Notes: generated by a model from the letters alone, not told the origin. A DNA stretch of 64,000 bases from JAALLB01 sp017643495 (GCA_965216105.1 OZ244147.1:2294001-2358000), one strand, 5' to 3'; positions 1-8,683 are shown, counted from the stretch's first letter. Numbers and translations are program-made.

Positions 1-1558
1 TAACCGGCTCCTTTTCAATCATTGCCTGCTGAACAGCTTCAAGATCATGCTCAGGAGCCACACCGAACATTGTTCGCCGGCGGCCCAATTCGGTATTCTC
101 ACCAAACTGCTTTCTGACTTCGCCTATGTCATGCCTGAGTATGCTCCACTGGCGCTCTTCCGAACCCAGGATTGCTTCAATCTGGGCCTTTTCTTCCGAT
201 AACTTGTCATGCTCCTTGCGAATTTCAATTTCTTCAAGCTTGGCCAGCGCACGCAATCTCATGTTGAGAATTGCTTCAGTCTGCACATCCGTCAGATCAA
301 AGCGCGCCATCAGCTTCTTCTTCGGCTCATCCTCAAAACGGATAATCCGGATCACTTCATCAATATTGAGATAAGCGATCAGAAGGCCGCCCAGCACTTC
401 AAGACGGCGCTCGATTTGCTGCAATCTGTGACGGGAACGGCGGATGAGAACTTCCCTGCGATGCTCAAGCCATTCCAGAAGGACTTCCTTCAAGGACATG
501 ACTTTCGGCACCTTGCCACCGGAAAGCACATTCATGTTGAGCGAAACCCGGCTTTCCAGTTCCGTCAGCTTGAAGAGTGACTCCATCAGGATTTCGGGAT
601 CAACCGCGCGCGACTTCGGTTCAAAAACAATGCGGATATCTTCCGCTGATTCATCTCGCACATCGCCGAGCAATGGCAATTTCCGGTTCAGCAGAAGCTC
701 GGCAATTTTTTCAATCAGGCGTGACTTCTGGACCTGATAGGGAATCTCTGTAACAACAATCTGGTAAGTCCCACGCCCGGTATCTTCCTTCTCCCATTTC
801 GCCCGGACGCGAAACCCTCCCCTTCCCGTCTTGTAGGCCTCTACAATGCTTTCGCGATCATCGACGATAATACCACCCGTGGGAAAATCGGGGCCTTGTA
901 CATATTCGACGAGTTTTTCGATCCCTGCATTACGAAACTTGATGAGATGCATTGCTGCATCACAAAGGCCGGCAACATTGTGGGGCGGTATGTTGGTCGC
1001 CATGCCAACGGCGATACCCGAAGAGCCATTTGCAAGAAGATTTGGAAAGGCCCCGGGGAGTACCACAGGTTCCTTGTCTTCCTCATTGTATGTCAGGCGA
1101 AAATCGACTGCATCCTCATCGATCCCTTCGAGAAGCAAGGATGCGACTTCCGTCATGCGGGCTTCGGTGTAACGATAGGCAGCGGCATTGTCGCCATCGA
1201 TATTGCCAAAGTTACCCTGGCCATCAATCAAGGGATATCGCTGGGCAAAGTCCTGAGCCAACCGGACCAGGGCATCATAGACTGCCTGGTCGCCATGGGG
1301 ATGGAACTTACCAATCACATCACCAACAATACGGGCGCATTTCTTGAACCCAGCATCAGGGTCCAGTTTCAGAATGCGCATGGCATGCAGAATACGGCGG
1401 TGGACCGGCTTCAATCCGTCACGAACATCCGGCAGCGCACGGCCCATGATTGTTGAAAGTGCATATGCAAGGTAGCGCTCTTCAAGTGCCGACTTGAGGT
1501 CAACTGCCTCAATATCGTTACCATCGCCAGAACCCGGCTTGATCAAATCTTTTCCCAT
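1..1558 (-). CDS. parC: DNA topoisomerase IV subunit A (3' end cut by window edge)
   Basis: The visible 519 N-terminal residues are the breakage-reunion part of a type IIA topoisomerase A subunit, which with ParE decatenates daughter chromosomes. The catalytic tyrosine is Tyr130 in the motif YRYTEARM, and the winged-helix HPHGD motif is at about 87-90. The ATG at 1558 gives the short N-terminal arm common in alphaproteobacterial ParC, and no better start lies upstream. ParC is favoured over GyrA because of this arm and the alphaproteobacterial ParC-like sequence, although the C-terminal blades that would settle it are outside the window. The position equivalent to E. coli ParC Ser80 is Gln91 and that of Glu84 is Asp95, so the quinolone-contact pair is not the classic Ser/Glu. 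The reading frame stays open to the edge of the window. Confidence 0.93.
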   Translation of the reverse strand, partial: MGKDLIKPGSGDGNDIEAVDLKSALEERYLAYALSTIMGRALPDVRDGLKPVHRRILHAMRILKLDPDAGFKKCARIVGDVIGKFHPHGDQAVYDALVRLAQDFAQRYPLIDGQGNFGNIDGDNAAAYRYTEARMTEVASLLLEGIDEDAVDFRLTYNEEDKEPVVLPGAFPNLLANGSSGIAVGMATNIPPHNVAGLCDAAMHLIKFRNAGIEKLVEYVQGPDFPTGGIIVDDRESIVEAYKTGRGGFRVRAKWEKEDTGRGTYQIVVTEIPYQVQKSRLIEKIAELLLNRKLPLLGDVRDESAEDIRIVFEPKSRAVDPEILMESLFKLTELESRVSLNMNVLSGGKVPKVMSLKEVLLEWLEHRREVLIRRSRHRLQQIERRLEVLGGLLIAYLNIDEVIRIIRFEDEPKKKLMARFDLTDVQTEAILNMRLRALAKLEEIEIRKEHDKLSEEKAQIEAILGSEERQWSILRHDIGEVRKQFGENTELGRRRTMFGVAPEHDLEAVQQAMIEKEPV

Positions 1559-1659
1559 AATGAGGCCTTACCCAAACCACTGATTCGGGGCAAGCTTCTC
1601 ACATGAAGGAATGCTGTGGCTTGCAAACTTTTCACAAGAAGGTTTACGGCAAGGCCGGA

Positions 1660-3612
1660 TTACCAGCCTCCACCGCCCCCGCCGCCTCCTCCGCCGCCAG
1701 AAGAGCCACCGGAAAATCCGGAAGAAGATGATTTCGGCACCGGCATCGCACTGGAAAAACCGCTTTGCATCGAACCTGTGAAATCGCTCATGGTATCGGA
1801 CAGGCTGTCGCTATCGAAACTCCTTCCGGAGTACCAATCAGGCCGATATGTGGATGCTGCTACAGCACCGGCTGCAACAGCGGCAGCCAGCCAGGTTTCA
1901 AAAGCGCGCGACCATGGTTTTTCAACACCCAATGCTACCGCATAGGGCAACAGCTCCTCGAAATGCTTGACCGAAAAATCAGGAGCGCCCTTGAGATTCA
2001 TGCGGTCTTTTTCGGCCAGTTGGAGATAGGTACGCAGTCCTTCTATCCCGTCCATTTTTTTACGACCAAGTGGTGTGGGAGCACCCAGCAGGAAGTAAAA
2101 AAGGATGTTGAGCACGATGATCCCGACGATGGTCATGAGAAGCCAGGCTTCCGGCCCCTTTCCCATTTCGATCACGGATACCGCAATGCTCGCGAAGAAT
2201 GATGACAGCACAGCGAATGACACCAAACCTGTCATGATCAATGAAACGACCTTGCCGAAGAAGTTTCCGCTGGAGGAAAACTTCTTCGCCAGCGAAATGG
2301 CAAAAACACCAAAGAAAACGGTGCCGAACCCACACATGAACAGAAACTCGAACATTTCTTTTGAAGGTGAAGCAAAAAACACAACCAGGAACATAACAAC
2401 CAGGGAGAGCAAAACGCCGCCGATGAAGGTCAATGTGTTTGCTTCATAATATTTCCCACGATGTTCCTGCTCCATTGCCGTGGCAAATCCCTGCTGGAGC
2501 TTTTTGACAGTCGCCCCGTTACTTTTTGAAATCGTGAGTTGCTGATCCCCGGTCACTTTCAAGCGATTTAGAATTGACCTTTCACCAACGGGCAGATCCG
2601 GCGGTTTGGGAACATCCTTGTTTACAGAAACGGTTATGGTATCCGCGTGCTTGTCGATGGTTACAAGCCCTCTGACTGCCAGATTGAGTATCGCCGAGGA
2701 TATGGCGTCAAAGCCTTTTCCTGCGAGACCTTTCTTGTCGATATAGTTTACCAGTGCCGGGGAGATATTGTCCGGAGCATCCCAGCGAGGGACAATGACA
2801 CCTGCAGCAGGATCACGCCCTACCATCCACCAGTTGGCAAAATAGTAGCCACACACAAGAAGCAAGCCGGCTATTGCCATAAAGTATCCGATATTGTCCT
2901 TCCAGAACCATGCACTGCGCTGGGCAGCGGTAGGCTCCGAGATGGAATTGTCCGGCATTTTTACAGCAATGGTAAGCCCCTCCCCACTCTCCAAACGCCG
3001 CCTTGCTTCCGCCTTGACCACATTGTCGGCTGAAGACATGTTCACAGCCTGTTCCGTGGAGCCGACCCTGCCTGTAAACCCGATCAGGCCGGTTGGTCTT
3101 ACTCCCCGAGGAAGCATTACGGTTGCCGAGGCCTTGAGAACCGGAAAATTCCAGAAGTTCCCGGTCACGTTCCAATACAGTTCGTCATGGTCTGGAAAGA
3201 ACCTGATTTGCCGGTCCGTGGTGTACCTGATCGTATAGGTATAGGTTCCGGGCTGCAGAAAACGGTCTTCCTTACCGATGTAAATGCGCACCTTGGAACG
3301 ACTCTTTTCAACCCTGCTTCCATCAGCCTGGCCATCCCTTTCCACACCAAGCAACTCAAAGCCTACCTGACGCTGCCTTCCGCGTGCATTCTCAAAAAGC
3401 AACGGGAAGTCACGATAAATACCCCGGCGAATATTTCTGCCTTCTGCCGTGACACGAATGTTTTCGGTAACAAGCAGTGTGCCATCTTTTTCAACTTCAA
3501 TGCGGCTGTGGAAAGATTGGATGACTTCAGCAGCGCTGAGGACTGTTGGCCCGGCAAGGATGGCCATGACCAAGGCAGTCAGATAGAGACGTGCATACCG
3601 GAGAAACGACAT
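1660..3612 (-). CDS. DUF2207 domain membrane protein with Gly-rich tail
   Basis: A predicted 650-residue envelope protein. It has an N-terminal signal peptide ending near AEV, a DUF2207 extracytoplasmic domain (about residues 30-215), a membrane segment near 240, further hydrophobic segments around 395-510, and a Ser/Gly-rich C-terminus with a run of eleven glycines before the final Trp. DUF2207 proteins are of unknown biochemical function and commonly have such tails. The gene follows lemA with only 3 bases between the lemA stop and the ATG at 3612. A TTG at 3615 would also read in frame, but the ATG is the simpler start. The pairing with LemA suggests a shared membrane complex; this is inference. 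The poly-Gly tail is low-complexity and should not be used alone for homology. Confidence 0.85.
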   Translation of the reverse strand: MSFLRYARLYLTALVMAILAGPTVLSAAEVIQSFHSRIEVEKDGTLLVTENIRVTAEGRNIRRGIYRDFPLLFENARGRQRQVGFELLGVERDGQADGSRVEKSRSKVRIYIGKEDRFLQPGTYTYTIRYTTDRQIRFFPDHDELYWNVTGNFWNFPVLKASATVMLPRGVRPTGLIGFTGRVGSTEQAVNMSSADNVVKAEARRRLESGEGLTIAVKMPDNSISEPTAAQRSAWFWKDNIGYFMAIAGLLLVCGYYFANWWMVGRDPAAGVIVPRWDAPDNISPALVNYIDKKGLAGKGFDAISSAILNLAVRGLVTIDKHADTITVSVNKDVPKPPDLPVGERSILNRLKVTGDQQLTISKSNGATVKKLQQGFATAMEQEHRGKYYEANTLTFIGGVLLSLVVMFLVVFFASPSKEMFEFLFMCGFGTVFFGVFAISLAKKFSSSGNFFGKVVSLIMTGLVSFAVLSSFFASIAVSVIEMGKGPEAWLLMTIVGIIVLNILFYFLLGAPTPLGRKKMDGIEGLRTYLQLAEKDRMNLKGAPDFSVKHFEELLPYAVALGVEKPWSRAFETWLAAAVAAGAVAASTYRPDWYSGRSFDSDSLSDTMSDFTGSMQSGFSSAMPVPKSSSSGFSGGSSGGGGGGGGGGGW

Positions 3613-3615
3613 CAA

Positions 3616-4176
3616 TCAGTCTCCGAAGCTTACCTTTGGAACGGCCCGATCAGCTTCATTTTCAACTTCGAAATAGTCCACCTGTTCGAACTTGAAGGTG
3701 TTTGCCACGAGATTCGAAGGGAAACTTTCCACGCGAACGTTGAGATCGCGGGCTGCACCATTGTAATAACGGCGAGACATCTGGATTTCAGACTCAAGCT
3801 TTTGCAGAGAATTCTGGAGATCCCGGAAATTCTCGTTTGCTTTCAGATCAGGATAATCTTCGGCAACTGCAAAAAGTTTTCCGAGTGCCCGTGTCAACAT
3901 GCCTTCTGCTTCAGCACGGGCAGCCACATCATCAGACGGTACTCCCTGGGCACGTGTACGCATCTCGATCACTTCAGAAAGCGTATCCTTTTCATGGGCC
4001 GCGTATCCCTTGACGGTTTCCAAAAGGTTTGGAATGAGATCGGCACGGCGTTTCAGCTGCACGTCAATTCCGCTCCAGGCTTCCCGCACCATCTGTCTGG
4101 CTTTCACCAAAGCATTGTAGATGATGATGGCATAAAGCCCTATGGCTGCTATTACGACAATTGCGATCAGATCCAT
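3616..4176 (-). CDS. lemA: LemA family protein
   Basis: A 186-residue LemA-family protein: one N-terminal membrane helix (about residues 3-20) followed by a long helical, coiled-coil-forming region exposed outside the cytoplasm or in the periplasm. Recognisable family features are the VKARQMVREAWSGIDVQL stretch after the membrane segment, RRADLIPNLLETVKGYA, and the YYNGAARDLN block near the C-terminus. The molecular role of LemA is not established. I chose the ATG at 4176, which has the purine-rich GGGGGAA just upstream and puts the membrane helix right at the N-terminus; an upstream in-frame start at 4227 would add 17 unlikely residues. It is the first gene of a two-gene operon with the DUF2207 protein. 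Confidence 0.9.
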   Translation of the reverse strand: MDLIAIVVIAAIGLYAIIIYNALVKARQMVREAWSGIDVQLKRRADLIPNLLETVKGYAAHEKDTLSEVIEMRTRAQGVPSDDVAARAEAEGMLTRALGKLFAVAEDYPDLKANENFRDLQNSLQKLESEIQMSRRYYNGAARDLNVRVESFPSNLVANTFKFEQVDYFEVENEADRAVPKVSFGD

Positions 4177-4242
4177 GGTTCCCCCACTTATATGACTGGC
4201 TGGCTGAGGTCGCTGGTATGCAACCAATAAAGACAGAATTTC

Positions 4243-5139
4243 CTATTTTCCAAAAGCAGCTCGCAAAAACCGTTCCACGGCTCTGGTAACTTCCGGACTG
4301 TGCCCGATCGTACGGGCAATCGAACCGTGCGTGTAGCGCTTTCCGTCAAACAGCGTGACCCGGGCGCCCTTGGCCCGCAAATCTCCGGCAAATCCGTGCG
4401 CCAGTATTTTCCGCCGCTGATAGTTGGAGCCCGAATACATGATCATGATGGGTGGGTAGCCTCCACTTGCCCCGCGCCTTACGTAGGTAACCGGCGACCA
4501 TCGAACCCAATTATCCGGATTGCTGCCAAATGCGGCTGCATAAACATAGGGCAACGAACCCCGCATACCGCCATACGCGACCATGTCATATGCCTGAACA
4601 TCGTTTGCAATCACACCATTCAGCTTGCCGCCAAGCCGCTTGGCTGCAACCATGGATACAAGATGAGAGCCGGCTGAATGCCCCATGATGACAATGCGGC
4701 GGCGATCCCCCCCATATCTGGAAATATTGTTGCGAACCCAGTTTATGGCACGCACAACATCGTGCACCTGACCATCAATATTGGTTTTCGGCACCGGACG
4801 GTAATCAATTGAAACCAACATGTATCCACGTTGGGTTGTAAATTCACCAAGGCTGTAGCTTTTCTCGCGGGTTCCCTTGATCCATCCACCGCCATGCACA
4901 TAGATCAATACGGGTGCCTTGCGCGCAGGCTTGAAAAAGCCGCGGCTTTTCACTGTCAGCGGAGCATGGATATCGACACGTTGACCGCCACCGACATGAA
5001 CCCCTTTTGTGATAATGCGATTGGGTTCTTCAGCAAATGCCTTGTCAACAATCGAGATTGTGGCGAAGCTTGCTATCGTGAAAACAATCGCCAATGCGAA
5101 AAACTGTGAAACACGACAGCGGATAGCACTTTGCATCAT
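4243..5139 (-). CDS. Exported alpha/beta hydrolase (HSL/BD-FAE-like esterase)
   Basis: A 298-residue serine hydrolase with an N-terminal signal sequence (hydrophobic stretch about residues 13-32, cleavage near AFA-EE). The oxyanion-hole motif HGGGW lies at about residue 82, typical of the hormone-sensitive lipase/carboxylesterase group, and the nucleophile elbow is GHSAGS with Ser at about 154. The C-terminal YTHGSI supplies a candidate catalytic His. The substrate is unknown; short-chain or aryl ester cleavage in the periplasm is an inference from the family. Two adjacent ATGs at 5139 and 5136 both sit close to a GGGA purine run, so the exact start is uncertain by one codon. It is transcribed divergently from the exported orphan at 5328. 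Confidence 0.82.
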   Translation of the reverse strand: MMQSAIRCRVSQFFALAIVFTIASFATISIVDKAFAEEPNRIITKGVHVGGGQRVDIHAPLTVKSRGFFKPARKAPVLIYVHGGGWIKGTREKSYSLGEFTTQRGYMLVSIDYRPVPKTNIDGQVHDVVRAINWVRNNISRYGGDRRRIVIMGHSAGSHLVSMVAAKRLGGKLNGVIANDVQAYDMVAYGGMRGSLPYVYAAAFGSNPDNWVRWSPVTYVRRGASGGYPPIMIMYSGSNYQRRKILAHGFAGDLRAKGARVTLFDGKRYTHGSIARTIGHSPEVTRAVERFLRAAFGK

Positions 5140-5327
5140 CTTTCCCTTATGGAAGCTGCAAACCGTTTTACCCCTTGAAGAATCCTTATAACGCAAGGTC
5201 ACACAGCTTTTGAAGGCTGAAATTCAGTTTTTTCAACTCCAGAAGCACTTTATCCCTTTTTTGTGCCTCAATCCCTTGCCTATGTTATGCAATCAGGGGC
5301 TGCAAAATCATGGGAAGGTATCACTTC

Positions 5328-6956
5328 ATGCGTATTATCCGCTTGTCATTTTCAATTCTGTCACTGTTTTTTGTCTCCATTAGCCTTCTTGCTCACACTG
5401 CAGCTGCGCAAGATACGCCAAGCTTCATAGATGTTCTCAAGAAACAGGCTGAAGCAAACGGCAATGAACTTGTGATTGGCAGTCAGGAGCAGGACGGAAA
5501 CAGAAGCATTGTCAGGGATTTCCAGTATACCAACGAGACTGAGAACCTTGAAATTACCGTCAATGAGCTGATCCTGACCGGTTTTTCGCAGGTTGGCGAC
5601 AAAGGCTTTTCTGTCAACAGGCTCGAAGCGAACGGCTTCACGCAAAAGTCGAAAACGCGAGATGGCAAGGATACTGTCCTGAGTATTGACGCCATCACCG
5701 CCGACAACGTTGATTACCCTGACCTTGCAGACCGCAAAATAGCCGTCTGGCCGCTCAGTCTTGGCGACGGTCAGTTCGCAAATGTGACCTTGACGACCGA
5801 AGGCCCCAAGGAAAAACAGGAGTTCCGAACTCCGGGTATCAACATCACGGGTCTGGAAGCGAAGGATAACCATACCTTCAGTGTTGAAACACTTGTTCTG
5901 GGAGCCCTGAGCGGAACGACATCGGCACCAAACGGCAATTACGACCTCACACTGGATGGGATCACCCTGGATAACGCTACGCTGATCAGCGCTACAGCTT
6001 TTGATATTGCCCTGCTTGAAATTGGCAAGTTCAATCTTGAAGGAACCAATGAAGAAGGTCACGATATTGCGTTCGCACTTGGAAAGATAAGTGCTCGCAA
6101 CCTTTATTCTCCTGACTGGAGCAAACCGGTTGATTCAATTTTGCCAGAAACAGGGATAAACATCGCTGCCGGACCTGCAGAGCTCAAGCTGGACGGGAAA
6201 ACAGTTTTTGGCTGGAACAAGCTGGAGGGAAGCAGCGAGATCAATGATGAGCGTTCTGTAATGCAGGGCAGCGGGGCATTCAGCCGTGCATTTGTAAATC
6301 TCGATGCCCTACCCGTTACACGCGAAAACAAGCGCGGTCTCGATGCGATGACCGAGTTGGGATACGAACGACTTGTGCTTGACCTAACGGGAGATGGCAC
6401 ATGGAATATAAAGACCGGTGACTTGTCACTCGGGTCATACCGGCTCGACATTGATGATGTCGGCTCAATTGAGATGGTTCTCAAGGCATCAGGTTATACT
6501 GAAGCTGTAGCGCGCAAAGTCTCACAGCTCTCCCACAAGAGCAGCCTTGAAACCGATCCTGAAAAGCAGAGTGCAATATCATTGCAAATACTGGGCGAGT
6601 TGGCGGGGCTGACACTGGAAGAAGCACAATTGTCCGTGACGGATGACAGTGCCTTGCAACGGGTCATAAAACTCCAGTCCCAAAAGACAGGACAGGACGT
6701 CCAAAGCTACCAGACAGTCATTCCTTTCCTCGCCAGCAGTATGCTTGGACCGTACAATGTACCGGAGCTTGCAGCCCAGGTTCGCGATGCCCTGGGGGTA
6801 TTCATGCAGGGCAACCGGAGTATTGACCTTCGCCTTGCACCAGTGCCACCGCTGACAACTACCCAGATCATTGCGCTGGGAGCCGGTGTGCGGGCGGGAA
6901 GCGTCCAGCCCGATGAGATTGTCAAAAGACTGAACATCACAGTCAATGGCAGGTAG
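5328..6956 (+). CDS. Large exported protein of unknown function
   Basis: I do not recognise this 542-residue protein. It begins with a clear signal peptide (MRIIRLSFSILSL..., cleavage near AAA-QD at about residue 28). The mature part is rich in alternating polar and hydrophobic residues with repeated phrases such as ITVNELILTGF, LTLDGITLDNATL and LVLDLTGDGTWN, which suggests a beta-strand-rich or beta-solenoid fold lying in the periplasm or outer membrane. The last 170 residues look helical. No catalytic motif, cysteine pair or membrane anchor is visible. The ATG at 5328 was chosen because GGGAAGG lies 9 bases upstream; the in-frame ATG at 5310 lies on the other side of that ribosome-binding site. 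It stands alone, with no obvious operon partner. Confidence 0.7.
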   Translation: MRIIRLSFSILSLFFVSISLLAHTAAAQDTPSFIDVLKKQAEANGNELVIGSQEQDGNRSIVRDFQYTNETENLEITVNELILTGFSQVGDKGFSVNRLEANGFTQKSKTRDGKDTVLSIDAITADNVDYPDLADRKIAVWPLSLGDGQFANVTLTTEGPKEKQEFRTPGINITGLEAKDNHTFSVETLVLGALSGTTSAPNGNYDLTLDGITLDNATLISATAFDIALLEIGKFNLEGTNEEGHDIAFALGKISARNLYSPDWSKPVDSILPETGINIAAGPAELKLDGKTVFGWNKLEGSSEINDERSVMQGSGAFSRAFVNLDALPVTRENKRGLDAMTELGYERLVLDLTGDGTWNIKTGDLSLGSYRLDIDDVGSIEMVLKASGYTEAVARKVSQLSHKSSLETDPEKQSAISLQILGELAGLTLEEAQLSVTDDSALQRVIKLQSQKTGQDVQSYQTVIPFLASSMLGPYNVPELAAQVRDALGVFMQGNRSIDLRLAPVPPLTTTQIIALGAGVRAGSVQPDEIVKRLNITVNGR

Positions 6957-6975
6957 GTGCTGGTCTGCCGTAAAT

Positions 6976-7087
6976 CAGGTTCAGACTGATTAGGTTCGGC
7001 CAAAGCAATGATGCACAATCAGATGCTTGTTTGAACCTGTCAGTACCGCTTACTATCGACAAATATCGGTATGAGCTGATTGCAATC
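6976..7087. promoter_or_regulatory. Cluster of AGGTTC half-sites and a GATTGCAATC palindrome upstream of the Rieske oxygenase
   Basis: The 152-base intergenic region holds AGGTTC at 6977-6982 and 6992-6997 in direct orientation, and its inverse GAACCT at 7033-7038. The outer pair extends to an 8-base inverted repeat (6976-6983 and 7032-7039). A 10-base perfect palindrome, GATTGCAATC, lies at 7078-7087, only 21 bases before the ATG at 7109. I infer an operator region, perhaps for the LysR regulator encoded at 9431. No convincing sigma70 promoter could be fixed. Confidence 0.35.
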
Positions 7088-7108
7088 TGATACGGTCGGG
7101 AGAGGACA

Positions 7109-8233
7109 ATGACAGAAGCGGTGCTTGAACTAAAGGAAACCGTTGCAGTTCCGTTTGAACAGGCAAGAGCCATGCCGCCATCTGTCTACACGTCCGAGGA
7201 ATTTCTCGAGAAAGAACTGGCCGGGATATTTTCCAAAGACTGGTACTGCGTTGGCCGGGCATCATCACTCTGCAAACCGGGTGATTACGTCACCCTGGAG
7301 TTGGCCAACCAGCCAATTATTGTATTGAGAGATTCACAAAGCGAATTGCGGGCGATGTCCAACGTTTGCCTGCACAGAATGTCAACGCTTCTCGAAGGCC
7401 GGGGCAGCACCAGAAGCATTGTTTGCCCATATCATGCCTGGACCTATAATCTTGACGGATCGCTTCGCGGTGCCCCTGCGATGACGATGAACAAGGATTT
7501 CTGCAAGGGACACTATGCCCTGCCCCAAATACGATGCGAGGAGTGGCTTGGCTGGGTATTCGTCACACTCAACTCCAATGCCTCCCCTGTCGCCACGCAA
7601 CTAGCCAGGGTCGAAGAGCTGGTTGGGGACTACAACATGGCCTCCTATACGGAAACCTTCTTTGAAACCCATCTATGGGACACAAACTGGAAGGTACTGG
7701 CTGAAAATTTCATGGAAAGCTACCATCTGCCTGTCTGCCATGCGGGCACAATCGGCGGATTGTCGAAACTTGAGGAAATGGTTTGCCCCCCTGGTGAGGA
7801 AGCGTTCAACTATCACACCATTCTCAAGGATGAATCGCTCAAAATAGCTTTGGCCCATCCCGACAATGACAGGCTTCAAGGTGAGCGTCGGCGGATGACA
7901 TACCTGCTTGCCATATATCCCAGCCTGATGATCACGCTAACACCCGGCTATTTCTGGTATTTGAGTCTACATCCAAGCGGAGTTGGCCAAGTGCGCATCA
8001 ATTTTGGAGGTGGCATGTCGCCAGAATATGTCAATGATCCGGATGCGCAGGCGCATTTTGCCCAACTCAAAACATTGCTGGATGATGTGAATATTGAAGA
8101 CAGGGGTTGTACCGAGAAGGTATACAGGGGCCTGTGTTCCCAGGCAGCCAAACCGGGCCATCTTTCGCATCTTGAAAGACCCAATTACGATTTTGCCTGT
8201 TATATCAACAAGCGCATCCAGGAAATCGCCTGA
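7109..8233 (+). CDS. Rieske non-haem iron oxygenase, alpha subunit (quaternary-amine type)
   Basis: A 374-residue ring-hydroxylating-type oxygenase. The Rieske [2Fe-2S] ligands are Cys87, His89, Cys106 and His109 (CLH and CPYH motifs). The mononuclear iron site follows, with His206 and His211 and a probable third ligand Asp331 in NIEDRG. The residue that normally bridges the two metal centres as Asp is Glu203 here (motif NFMESYH), a substitution known from carnitine (CntA), glycine betaine and choline Rieske oxygenases. This suggests N-demethylation or C-N cleavage of a quaternary or methylated amine rather than arene dihydroxylation, though the substrate is inferred only from family. GGGAGAGGA precedes the ATG. 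No reductase or ferredoxin gene is adjacent, so electrons must come from elsewhere. It is first gene of the plus-strand half of the cluster. Confidence 0.9.
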   Translation: MTEAVLELKETVAVPFEQARAMPPSVYTSEEFLEKELAGIFSKDWYCVGRASSLCKPGDYVTLELANQPIIVLRDSQSELRAMSNVCLHRMSTLLEGRGSTRSIVCPYHAWTYNLDGSLRGAPAMTMNKDFCKGHYALPQIRCEEWLGWVFVTLNSNASPVATQLARVEELVGDYNMASYTETFFETHLWDTNWKVLAENFMESYHLPVCHAGTIGGLSKLEEMVCPPGEEAFNYHTILKDESLKIALAHPDNDRLQGERRRMTYLLAIYPSLMITLTPGYFWYLSLHPSGVGQVRINFGGGMSPEYVNDPDAQAHFAQLKTLLDDVNIEDRGCTEKVYRGLCSQAAKPGHLSHLERPNYDFACYINKRIQEIA

Positions 8234-8266
8234 CAATCATTTCAGGACCAAGAACGGGGAAACGGG

Positions 8267-8683
8267 TTGACCCATACACGCATTCGAAAATTCAATACGC
8301 GGGATACCTATCCCGAACAGCAACTGGACAATGACCTTTGCCAGGCCGTTGTTACAACAGGAGGCCGGATTGTCTGGTTGCGCGGACAATGCCCCCAAAA
8401 CCTCGATGACGCAAAGAACATCGATAGTCACGACCCGGTGGAACAAACGCACAAGGTCATGCAAAACATAAAACAGCTTATTGAAGAGGCCGGCGGCGAG
8501 ATGGAGCATCTTGTTAAAGTTGTCGTCTACATAACGGACGTTCGGCATCGAGAAGCCGTTTACCGTACGATGGGAGAATACCTGAAAGGCATTCATCCGG
8601 TTTCGACAGGTCTGGTTGTGCAAGCCCTAGCCCGCCCGGAATGGCTGGTTGAAATAGACGGCACAGCGGTTATTCCAGAATGA
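8267..8683 (+). CDS. Rid (YjgF/YER057c/UK114) family protein, non-canonical
   Basis: A 138-residue Rid-fold protein. Canonical RidA hydrolyses reactive enamine/imine intermediates using an Arg (Arg105 in E. coli). In this protein the aligned stretch reads HPVSTGLVVQAL (residues 110-121), so the Arg appears replaced by Ser113 or Thr114. It therefore probably belongs to one of the Rid subgroups without the catalytic Arg, and its activity is uncertain. The conserved LVEIDGTAV strand near the C-terminus confirms the fold. The only sensible start is the TTG at 8267, with GGGGA about 8 bases upstream. The stop overlaps the ATG of the next gene by four bases, implying translational coupling with the DUF1028 protein. 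Confidence 0.87.
   Translation: MTHTRIRKFNTRDTYPEQQLDNDLCQAVVTTGGRIVWLRGQCPQNLDDAKNIDSHDPVEQTHKVMQNIKQLIEEAGGEMEHLVKVVVYITDVRHREAVYRTMGEYLKGIHPVSTGLVVQALARPEWLVEIDGTAVIPE

Noticed and set aside
896..1456. Open frame (186 codons) on the plus strand near the left edge
   Set aside because: Antisense to parC, whose catalytic Tyr and HPHGD motif are clear on the minus strand.
1665..1705. GC-rich run of CCG/CCC triplets that looks like a repeat
   Set aside because: It is the coding sequence of the Gly-rich tail of the DUF2207 protein, not a separate repeat element.
3187..4230. Long open frame (347 codons) on the plus strand
   Set aside because: Antisense to the LemA and DUF2207 genes, both of which have clear family motifs and ribosome-binding sites.
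5361..6062. Open frame (233 codons) on the minus strand
   Set aside because: Antisense to the exported orphan, which has a signal peptide and a well-placed ribosome-binding site.
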